Part shown: piece after piece, positions 11,604-23,700 of the stretch | Layout of the letters: the number at the start of each line of letters is the position of its first letter | How positions within the stretch are numbered: position 1 is the first letter of the stretch | NCBI GenBank assembly: GCA_903813345.2 | Contig: CAIIXF020000005.1 | Coordinates: 31,683,375 to 31,747,374 of the forward strand | Direction of reading: 5' to 3' | Source of the DNA: Owenia fusiformis | Lineage: Eukaryota > Annelida > Polychaeta > Sabellida > Oweniidae | Length of the DNA stretch: 64,000 nt | Program-made: the position numbers and the translations under genes | Notes under the pieces: model-generated | Seen by the model: the letters and a program-made list of their open reading frames with translations, nothing else | The model's database searches: none | Told to the model about the DNA's origin: nothing

Positions 11604-11732
11604 ATGGCAGCCATGGCCGAAGGACGAATGAATTTAGCAGCGCTACAACATCGCGATCCTTTCATTATAGATATAATTGACACAGCTGCCCAGGTAGCAT
11701 TGTATATCTTCAACTCCCAGGCAAATGAATGG
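11604..11732 (+). CDS. DCP1: DCP1 exon 1 (start, first EVH1 part)
   Basis: Encodes residues 1-43, including MNLAALQHRDPFIIDIIDTA and VALYIFNSQANEW, and ends on a whole codon before the donor GTGAGT. The start ATG (AAAATGG) has A at -3 and G at +4. A second in-frame ATG three codons later (GCCATGG) is equally good, so either may be used. The open frame extends upstream to 11580 without another ATG. The family's conserved part begins after both, at MNLAAL. Confidence 0.95.
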
Positions 11733-14700
11733 GTGAGTTTGATAACTGAATTGTCGAAATTGAATGAGCGACAGGACAATAGTTTATAAAATTGTTCGAG
11801 TATGGAGCTAAACAAAATATCAACAAAATTTGAAATTTCGACCTACGAATTCTCAGTTCTGTTACCCCCCAAACTAGAAATATTATCAATCTAATGTTTT
11901 GGACTGTGTATTTTGTACATATAATGTAAAATTCCTGTTGAGTTCCTCGTAATAACACAGTTTACATGGTCTTTTTTATGGGCTATTTTAGAGAAAGTTC
12001 ATGTTTTCAATGAATGAATGGTGTCTTTGTCGCTGTCAGAGATTCAGATATGTTTGTTAGACAATTAAAATACTTAATTACAAATGATAAACATAGCTTA
12101 AATTCATAGATTATTATTGATGGAAACACAAGAACATGACTAACACAGCATCATTTTTAGAGAAAGTCAATAGTCATGCCATCTATTTAGTTGTTAAGAA
12201 ATGAGAACTATCTTTATGTGATAGGGTGTAAGGTGTATACATTAGGTGATAGATGGATGTCTGGGGAGGCGATAGATATATGAATATCTGGTTAATGGGA
12301 TGACTTTATATTATTAATATCAAGGCAAGAAGTACATGGTATATCAAATATTGTTTGATACAATATGATAGTTATGTCGACACAATTCATGATCCTCATT
12401 TTGATTTGCCATAAACACGACATTGTACAGTCAAAGTGACATGAAGGACTCAACATATATAATATATTATTATGAGAAACCATAGTGATATTAATGTTAA
12501 ATGACTGTAAATAGAGCCTTTGCCATATTTGGAATGTTGCAAAAGTCAAAAGTGTTTTTTATGAGACTTTAAGTTGTAAACATTTTAACTACTATGGACT
12601 TATATTTTCCGTTGTTTGATGAATTTTGGGAATATAATTAGATTTGATTCAATATTGTAAGTTTTCATCTAAGTAGCCAAACTAATACCAGTGCTGTCTC
12701 CTATTTGTTCAACTGGTCACCTGAAATGATCTGTAAACCAATACTATAGACTGTAAAACGCTATCAGGAACTGTAGAAGTTGTCAAGTGATACAAAAGAC
12801 AATAAAATAAGACAAAATACTGCAAACACCCCAACATTTAAAGTCAGAATTTGACTTTAACTCAGACATCAGCAAACATGAGGTTTGGGCAAAATAAGTT
12901 CAATTCTATGAGAACGGATCTAATCTCTCTTATGCCTGGCATAACAACAGATCTAGGATTATGCCTGACATAATAACAGATCTACTCTTTAAAAAAAACT
13001 GTCTAAAGATCTATGGGATGCTACAAAAAAGTCCTCATTTAACTTTTCCATTCTTATTCTAGAGGGGATTCAATCGAAAAACCTTTCCTGTTCTATCTTA
13101 GTCTATCTTGTCTATCCATGTTTAGATTTTTTCCTTTTGTCATCTATTAAGAATATTACATGTCAATACTAACCCCAATAATGTCTACCCTGAGATTTAG
13201 GGACTACTAGTACAATTCAATGCTCTGATGAAGTTTTTAGTTTTTGATACTTCATGAAAATGATACCTATATTATCCTAAAACTGTCAATTTTAATCTGT
13301 TTTAATCCAAATTGAATATAACTAATAATGGGACGCATCTTCTGCACAAAGTTTGACTGAAATTACTGTATATTAAGAGGGTATATGGTTGTCATAGATA
13401 CCACTCATCACCAATCATGGGGCATGTGACTCCAATGCTACAATTACATATATAAGCAGGGACATTACACTCCTCTTCATGAAGTAAGGTAGCGAGACTT
13501 GTAATCACCAGAGAATGTGAGCTTTAGTGTTTCTTTACTAAGTGGTACAGTTACTTCTCTCTACTTGAGCCTGATCCCTTACACTGTATTGATATTGGAA
13601 TCAATAGCATCAAGGCTACATCAACACCATATTTCACTATCTAGGTAACAATATCTTTATTATATCATGTCCCCAAAGAAGTAAAGAAAACATTGCCACA
13701 GTTAACTTGTTTCCCGCTAAGATAACATGGACGATATTGAATTAAATGATATTCAAGTATTTTTATAGTTATCTATTGATTAGAGGGATCACTACCAAAT
13801 ACTAATTTGAGGGAGTAATATATTCATTTACTTGATTTGTTGTAGTTTTCTACATGGTATAATAATGATTGCCATGGTATATTAAATGTGTATATGTATA
13901 CTTATAGTAAATAATTAATAGACGTTTCTCTATAGAATCGTCGTATATACTACAACACATATATAAATTACCTCGGTGTACTGACAATGGTGCCTATTGT
14001 CCCATACATATTCTGCAAATTATTTCTCTATTTAGATTTCATCTTAAGCTTCCAGTGGTTCCTAAATTATTTTGATCATCCCTCTTACTGGCACTTATCG
14101 AGAATACAAAGAATGATTAGAAATTCTTCAAAATCAATTATCTTCATATTTTACTTGAGGAAATATTTCGAATTCTATAGCTATTGTGGCTGAAACCTAT
14201 TGCAAGATCAGGTAAAGCTTCACATGATATAATGGAGCTTTGTCTAAAAAATCAATTGTATTGACTTTTGCTTGGAAGAGCATTATGTTTCACAGGTAAA
14301 TGGACAGAAATCTATACCTGGGCTAAGGTATATACTGTTATACATTTCTGTTGTATCAAATACCCTGGTGAATTCATGTATGTTAATCATCGCTTCGTAA
14401 CAGTTTTGTATCAGTAATCAGATTATCCGGTGATTTTATTTCATGATCTTTAAGGATTATATCAAAATATAAGCACCACCTTTTATTAAGCATTCATAGA
14501 TGATTAGATTCATAAGATGATTTTTGCAAATTGTAAATAAATAGTTTTTATTCTTGGGCTGAAACTGGACTTGGTCAAAGATCGTTTCATGTTTCAGAAA
14601 AATGCAAAAAACTGCGGATTTTACTGCGTAATTATTTTCTCAAGTTCATAATAGATGAATAATATAACTCCATTGTTTTAGCATGTTATTCAAATAGTTC

Positions 14701-17700
14701 TTCTAGTTTCAAAGATTCAACACTCCGGATGAAATCATCATGTCATGAAGAGCAATAGTTCCCATTACATAAATCCTTGTTATTGCCATCTTGGGATGAG
14801 CAAAGCTGACAGATAATAGCATAATTATTAATCAATCCATACAAACTGTTGTTAAATTGCTTTGAGAATGTGCTGGTTGGCTTATCCTATGTGGTTCTTT
14901 GTGAACTTGTATAGATGCAAATCATACAGTAACACAATGTATACATGTATATCTTCATACAATTATTATGTAAGTAGTTTGATTTTTTAGTCCTTTTAAA
15001 TGGAGCTTTAGCTTCTTTGAGTTAGAGATAATCCTGACCTTGCCTTGCCTAATCAGAATAATAGAAAAGTCAATCAAACTCCATTTACCTAATAAAAATA
15101 ATATGCACGTACATGGCATTTGTTTTATGTTGATCTCTCTTAATCAGAGCCTAGTATACTAGACTCTTAACTCTCAGGGTACCAAAGAGTAAGCCACGAA
15201 GTAGTGAAATATTAATTGTTTCATTGTTGCGTTCCGTTGGATTTTTCAAAATTTCCCTGTCAAATATAGTTAGGATGTTACAGCTGAGGTAGTTGAAAAA
15301 CATTACGAAGGCACCATTCAAGAGATTCAGATAATCATTTTTGTAAAACCAGGATTTTGCACTATTTCTTGTGTTTTCTGACCTTCTCACTCTTGGCCAC
15401 AGCACTACATGGCTGTCATATAACCGAAATATAAAGTAAACAATAATCCAAATGCCTGCAGCCTCTGGGACCAGCTAAAAATGTTTGGACTAGCAGGACT
15501 TGCAGGTGTTAACATTTCAAGATTTTTGTTAACATGTAGGTTAATGGAAGATAACAATTTAGGACTGAGAATTTAGAGAAAGTGGTCATATTGAGAAGTG
15601 TTTGAATGAGGTGTTCGGATATACAAGTTTCACTGTGTAGTATAAAGTAAGAGACATTATCATTAGGCGAGTTAGTATGGAATAAGCCAACAGGCTGCTG
15701 CTGAGATAAGATGGGTTTTATTAAGGTGAGGTGGCTCTAATGAGGAACAGGATGTATGATACCTGGGGCAGCCCCTAGAGGGCACTCACCTGTTTGCTTA
15801 TCATATGCCACTCTGACTCACTATCTCAGTTATAACTGTGTTCCCTAACGAAGAAATGTTCACCAATGAAGAAATATTTACTATTTAGAATAATTGTTCA
15901 CTGATGAAGAATTGTTCACAAAATCATGAATCTTTACTAATGAATGGGGTTATGTTTGTCTGAAGCCTCTTTGGCTCTATTCTTTACAAACTCTGGACTT
16001 TTCCTATACTCTTGAATTGAATACAACCCTTTGATGCTGCCTATATCCAATCAGTGTTTAGTAATTACTGCCTATAATTTTCTCTTAATTCACATTTTGC
16101 CTCCATTTAAAGCTCCATTTGATATCAGTAAGATCCTATGAACATCAAAACAATAAAATCATTTGGAGTTGTTAGAGGGTTATGTAGCTAACCAGTATGG
16201 TTCAGGGTACCCTCTGTTTCCAATTTCATGAAACAAATATAGATTTTTGGATTTTACATCATCCCAAACAAAATTAAGTTCTCGCTTCAGTGAATATTGA
16301 TATTTTTACACAATCTCTTACTTGTGTAAGACGAACATCTGATCTGGAATTAGATGCTGTCAAGTATAAAGATCACGCTTGAACAAAGAGTGATAACTTT
16401 GCAGAAGAACGAAGAGCGATAAATTAACGGAGACTACAATGTATATCGAACCTTACCTTTGAGACATTTTGTCAGTCGTCACACGTATGAATTTTTAATA
16501 TTATTATCACACTCAGTGGAGTCATAGATTCTCATACATGGTGGTTTTTAGTAGATCTCAGTGAAATTATCAAAGATTTATGGTGTTCTATGAAGAATAT
16601 ATAAAGTGTGCCAAAGATGTTATCTGTTATTTCTAACAATGGTAACTGAAAATTCCTCTGTTCTAACCTTGAAAAGTTAACTAGTTTTTCATTGCTTTCG
16701 GTTAAGACCAGTGATCTCCCCAGCATTAAAGCAAGTGGGCGTAGCACTCACCTGAGATTTTGAAAATAGGCTTGCACCCACCTGAAAATCCATTTGCACC
16801 CACTTGAAAATGAGAAAAATTATGAAAGTGGGCATATTTTGACCAATTTTAGTCTGAATTGTGAAAATGAGAATTTTGCATCCACTTGAGAAAATATCCT
16901 TTGGAGATCACTGAAGACTATCTTTTGTCAGAGAAGTACTAATGTTGGATTTAATATAAATTATCGGTAACTCACTCATATCAAATAACAATGATATGCC
17001 GATAGGTGTTGGATCAGCTAGATTTATTTCTTCCATAACAAAGATATTGATTAATTGGTTTTTATCACCAGATGATCAGAAAGTGTACAAGCACATCAAT
17101 AGCTAGAGATGAACAGAATCTTTTTGGAGAGATAGTAGTACATGATATCTACCTGTACAAAAATATTTAATTTATCTCGCATGTTCCAATATTCAAATCT
17201 AAATATGTTTAACTTTATTCTTTTTAGTTCACTTGGGGATATTTTGTACCAGTTTGATTGCTAATTCCCCTCGTGTCTTTAGATCTACTTGCACTCTGTT
17301 AAGCTTGTGCCTTTAACATGGTCTTTTTTCCAGGGTTTAAGCTGGAGGTTGAACAATCTTAAGACAGGTTAGCAAAAGCACACCTGTATGCCTGTATGTG
17401 TTAACATATACACCAAGTGATTCATCTTGTCTGACTGAACTATTTTCTATATTATACTGGCATCTTGAAGATTTCTAGGCCTTCAAGTTCATATATTAAG
17501 ATCAAACCAGGGTTCTGACAGTATATATTTGTTTTTAAGAGTGTATCACTTTTGACAGTAAAAATATCATAATGACAATGGAGAATATCCCTTTTGGCAG
17601 TAGAAAATATCATAATGACCATGGGGAATACCCCTTTTGACAGAAGAAAAATATCATTAATGACCACGGGGAATATCACTTTTGACAGAAGAAAATATCA

Positions 17701-20700
17701 TTAATGACCATGGGGAATACCACTTTGACAGTAGAATATATATCATTAATGACCATGGGAATACCACTTTTGACAATAGGGAATATCTGAGTTGTTATGA
17801 CTACCTGATAAGTTAATATTTGAATGATACTTTTTGTTGAAATTTCAAGATTCAAGAGTATATCTGAAGCAACTTGCTTTTTCTTATAAAAATCTACTCG
17901 AGTACCAGTAAACTAATAAGTTCAATTTTACATCAGCAGATCATGAATTTTGCCTAATGATATGAATTTATCTCCTAGATAATGCTAGTTAACTATTTGA
18001 TTAATCAGATCATTGTGACTACCAATAGTGGTGTTTCGTGTATAATACAGTATAAACATGTATTTCAGAATTAATGGTTGTTGAAAAATGATACTTCTGC
18101 AGCCACGTAGCCAAGTAGGTTCAGGAGGTTCCAGCGACCTGTCTCCCTGGCCAATTATTCTTTCAAAATCATGCAGTTTTCATCATTCTGGGTACTTTCC
18201 AACTGATTTTAGGTCCAAGTTGTCAAATGTTAACTCCCTTGGATTTTTGATACCCCCATTTGCAAAGCTAGCTGAAGGCTTGTTAGGGCAAGGGTACCCA
18301 CCCTTTGCCTAGTCTAGACTATATTACAGTTTAGCAGGCCCGCCCTCACAACCGATGCCTTTGACAACTCGGGTCATAAATCATTTCAGACCTATAACGC
18401 TGACCTTTCTCAACCAATCAGTGAGCTGAAAGGAACATATTATAAATGCTTACACAATAATTACGTGAGTACGTTAGAGACGACAAACTCTGATTAGCTT
18501 AGTGAGTTCAGAGATTTATTGAAAACTGAAATAGTAAATACGAAGCTCTCTTTTGAGAAGCGAAGTCGAACGAATGCAAAAGGTAGGTTAAGCAATGGGG
18601 GACGAAGTTAGCATTATGCCATATCATAAGACTCTGAATAAGAGAAAAACTACATGTACAGTAAAACCTGTATAAGTGGAACACCTTTTGTACCTCTAAA
18701 AAGTGTTCCACTTATAAAGTGTTCTGCTTACATTTTTTCATTTGTCATTGAGGCAGTTGGTCATAGGACTCTGAAAAGTGTTCTAATTCTGGAGGTGTTC
18801 TACTTACAGAGGTATTCCACTTAGCAGGTTTTACTTATAATTGTTGATGCTAATAAAATCTAACCAACCCAAAAAGTAGCTGTCATAGCCTTTAACCTCT
18901 TGACTACCTGAAGTGATGAGTTTTCTTGTCACCTCAGAAATGACCTTGAAACCCAAAGTGACAAGAAAATCGGTCATAAAATGTTTCACTAAAATTGATT
19001 TATTTGAACAATTTTGATCCAAATTACACAAAAATTGTTGTAAAATGTGTAGAAATGATCTCTGTCTTCTAATTCTCCTAAGTTTAGCTTCTAAAGTTGT
19101 ATAGGTATGTAGTAAAATGTCAAAAGGTGGCAAATATGAATAACTCTCTGGTTTCAACTGATTTTCGATCCTGGGATTCAAGAGGTTTAAATGAGATTTT
19201 CATTGTTGATTGAATTGAATGCCTGGTACTTATTAAAATAAGTGAATGCATTTTGATCGGATAGCTGCATTTTGATAGACTGTATTCTCAGTATTCTGAT
19301 TATGTAAAGGTAGATCAAAGGATTACCTCAAACTCAAAGAGTAGACCCATAGCCAGGATTGGCCAAGGGGGGGTTCACTTTTTGAAAAATTCACTTGTGA
19401 CAATTCTGGTCCAAAAATGGCCAAAACACTTAACAGGAGGGGGGGGGGGTTCGCTCGAACCCAACCGTAACCCCCCCCCTGGCTATGGGCCTGAAGAGTG
19501 TTGGTGAAGCTCTCTTTTAAAGGGGCAAAATTAAACTATAGAAATTGGTAATTGATTGGTATATTCCACTTTGGAGGTGTTTAATTGAATGGTGTTCTAC
19601 TTACAGGTGTTCAACATGTAGAGTTGTTTCACTTTATAGGTTTCACTGTACATAATACATGTAGCGTTAATTCCATTTAGAAATGACAATGTTATGTAGA
19701 AGATCAATGTTACTTTTTTCCTCACCATCTAAGTACTTTATTATTCACATAAAAGATCGATCTATATTTCGTTTACTCTGGAAAGTACTCTAACTTAATA
19801 ACTGTTGCAAGTGCTCTAACTTGCTCTGGTAAGTGGTCTCAAAGATTACAACACATATATATGTAAAAGATTATATATAATTGTGACATCGTTTTGAAAA
19901 TATGACTCTGTATTTCATTTTCTTGTTGACAACTTTGTTGATTTTTTTTGTAGTCATCCACTATGGGAAAATTTAAAGAGAATATTCAGATGCCCCCAGA
20001 AAATATTACCTATTGATGGGATAAACAGATCATTCCATTATTGGTTCACAATAATCGGATTATCCCTTGGTCAGTAGAATGTAACTCCCCCTGGCCCTTT
20101 GGCTAATGTATTGTTTTTAGCCTAGGATATTTCAATATCCTGCACCTCACATAGGATGATCAATATAATATTTCCTAAATAAAAGTTGAACGTGACCGTT
20201 GATATAGATCCCATCTCTTGCTTACTTGGGATTCAAGCCGAATGATTTTTTGAATTTGTGATTTATTGATTTTAGACTTAAAAGATTTTGTACAACCATC
20301 CCATTATGATAAAATTATTATAATTACAAAAATTATATACACTCACCATTTCAGTTGTGTGTTATTAATCCTTTAGAATCCTCTTGTTCATTTTCACGTT
20401 TCAGTATTTAACTCCTATATATTACGTTTGTTATCTTACATACTAGATTGTAGATATAGATCCATGTTCTTGATGTGTATGCCATCATTATCTGCTCAAA
20501 TAGTCAGTATGTATAGTAGCAGAGATCACTGGAACAACTTGGTGGAAGTCTAATGGATTTATTGTTAAAACTCTGATATTATTATACATATATTGTCACC
20601 CCTTACAAAATGTTTTCATATCAAATAACAAGTCTAACCTAATGTTATTGTAAAGCTAGAAAAAATCATAGAATAATCGTATTTTATGAGACTATTATTG

Positions 20701-23700
20701 TGAGTTATCCTTTAGGTTTATTTGGTTTGTTTAATGCCTTGGTAATTTTGTGAATGGCGAACTTCGCAGTAGGGTACTACTAGCTTCTATCGACTGCTCC
20801 AGAATGTCGTGATCTGATCTATAGACAACTACTTTGCCAGATTCAACCATTATTTACATCCTTAATTCAATTGGGATAGTTGCATGTTTTGTTTTCACCT
20901 CATTGATCTCAAGCACTGTTCGTATTATTATGTAATTATGTCATCTGGTTTCTCTATAGATCTGTTTAATTCTCTAACTTTGTAAGCGTAATATATTATT
21001 GTGATCTTGTACTATTTATGTGTATTTGCGAACTCAATTTAGGTCTATGTATTATTAGAAAATATTGAAAATTATGAGAAAATCAATGGATTTTACTATT
21101 GAAAATAGACCGTTTCTTCAGAATTTAGCACTGCTGTTTGTAACATTCACCTTAAACTGATACTAAAACAAGAAAAATATATAGATGAAATATCCAGAGT
21201 AGCAAACGAAAACTGACAAAATGTCTATCAATGTATAAATATTTCGCTCATATTTTCATCTGGCTGCTGTTTTCTTGAAGTTTTTATCATAAAAGAATTT
21301 ATTTTTCTGAACTTATCATTGTTTGGTGTATCAATATTATTTTTATGTGCAAATCAACGTAACATGATTGATTAACTTTGTATTTTCAGGAAAAGACTGA
21401 TATCGAAGGTACACTGTTTGTCTACACACGGTAAGTAGAAATCTCAAGGCCTTTCTTGTTTTTTTATCAACATGTGATTTGTAAAAATGGACGACTTCAA
21501 AAATGGAATTACATGTTTTTTATGTTACGGCAATCAAATATTATACAGTGCTTTTCTGCAGTCAAGCAAGTGGGCATGGCACCCACTTCAGATTTTGTGA
21601 ATTGTGAAAATGAGAAAAAAACTAAAAAAAACTTCTTGAGTTATCTTAATATATCGAAATAGGTAACAAACCTTGAAAAATGATTAGTAAATAGTACATG
21701 AAGACATATTTCTGAAGATTTCCAAAGATTTTGTAGAGGAAAGTTAAAACTTTACAACTGTTTGAATCTGAGAAAGTGACTGAAAATCGACAAAAATCAT
21801 TAAATTGTCATAGTTGTGTTATAAATATGTTTTAAATTATATCTTTAGGATTGCTGTTTGACTAATGTATCTTTTATTGCCCCTCAGCGACCACTGCCCT
21901 GATCATTTGACCAGGTCAGCTGTTTTGATTGATAGGAATCGAGAGATGGCAACATGTAATTGATTTTCCGCAAAAATATTAAACGTTAAAGTGAAAAAGG
22001 CAACAACTTGTAAATGGGTTGGTTACATGTGTGAAATATGCTAGCCTTAACCCCTCTCAGGCCCGTAGCCAGGAGGATTTGCCAAGAGGGGGGGTTCACT
22101 TTTTGAATAATTCCAGGGGGGTTCACTTGTGACAATTTTGTCCAAAAATGGCCAAAATCACTTAATAAGTGCTCAGAATGGTGAAAACTGCATGATTTAG
22201 AAATATTTTTGGGCCAGGGGGGGGTTCGCTCAAATCCATCGAACCCCCCTGACTAAGGGCCTGCCTCTATTGGTTAAATCATGTTACATTGATGGATCGA
22301 GCACTAGGGAGATACAATAAGTAGGCACGAAAATTAAATCTTTGTTCATGAATATATATGAACTGTCACTGCATCTCAAATCATTTAATTTTTGATAAAT
22401 GTTGCACCTAATTATAAATTTTAACACATTTTAACAGTGCTGTTATAATTGTCGCTTCTTGTAGCACGTGTGTGGGTGGTCAGGTAGCTCAAGATATTTT
22501 GTCATCAAGAAAATTACTTTTCCATTTAACTTGAAACAGATGCAAAACAAACCAGGTGCCAAGATCTAGTTCATTTTTTGGAGTACTCGTTAATTCATGG
22601 CTATTAAAGCAAGATCTTAATCACTTTATGCCTTGTTTTATAATAAGTTCCAGTTTGATTATTGTCATTGATATAATATGTAATAACATTATAATATATG
22701 TTTTTAAACTAAATAGATTTACAGCATATACACTAGCTCATGAAAATGTACTTGACAAGGTCATTAGCATGTAGAACGTAATTAATATTATTATTTCTGG
22801 TCTGGGGGATGATTTCTATAGAAAGCATGATTATCTAATACCAGATCATTTACACAGATAAAAGAGCCGCTGCTATCCCAAGATACCATGGGCTTGTGTT
22901 CTACAGCTCTAGATGTCTCCATAAGCAAATATCCTGGTATTGGATTCTCTATTGACTCAATTTCATTTTTCCCGCTCATAAAAACGTAGCTTTTGATCCC
23001 TGTAATTGGCCAAATCATGCATTTATGCTATAGATGAAAGATTTTTCTGGTGTTAAAGTGTCAATGCTTCTTATTTTTGATGAGGAACATATAGCTAATT
23101 GCAGAGATGTCTTTAAAACACCCTTTGATGTTCATAAAGGACTTTTAGATATTAGGCACATCAAGGTTTTGTAAAGGGCTGTATTGTTAGCACTATGTGT
23201 TCTATCTATCTGGGATTCAGCGTTCCTGGCAATTGTTGTATTACATTGTATTCTACCCTCAATAGCCATATTATTGATCATAATCTGCCTATATATGTTA
23301 TACTATATCTGATGTGAACACAATGTTCAATTTCTCATATTCAGACAAAGAATGCTGCCATTGAACCTCTGCATGAAGGTCCTCTGCTATTATGGCGGAA
23401 CTGCCTTTTGGTTGTTTAGCTTTGGTTTACCTGTGACACATGGGTCAGTTGATATGTTATATTATAGTGAAATTATTAAAGAAAATAAAGAAAACGAAGA
23501 AGGGACTTAATCTGTTAATCATAGCACAAAGGGCAACATTACATATGTAAAGTAACTTATATCTTACAAATGGCAATTTTAGATATACTTAATAACTGAC
23601 ACTACAAAGGATAGTATTTCCAAAAGCTTTTAAAATTGGATCATAATAACCTGTTTTTTGCTCAAATCATGTTTGTTCGCTATTATATTATATATTTTCC

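Larger units (their letters stand above)
11733..21389 (+). other. DCP1: DCP1 intron 1 (9657 bases)
   Basis: Donor GTGAGT and acceptor TATTTTCAG. It contains TIR elements (16709-16913, 18100-18290, 18657-18837, 19342-19493), a 44-46 bp minisatellite (17563-17785) and a repeat at 18285-18590. The rest is AT-rich with no recognised exon; open frames near 15151-15405 and 18831-19181 (- strand) show no family similarity I can name. The CaV1 first exon could be hidden here on the - strand. Confidence 0.85.

Noticed and set aside
11576-11958. Minus-strand open frames over DCP1 exon 1
   Set aside because: They are antisense shadows; no CaV1 or other similarity was found in them.
22791-23018. Minus-strand frame with WDSSGSFICVND
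   Set aside because: No splice sites or family match; kept out of the gene list for lack of support.
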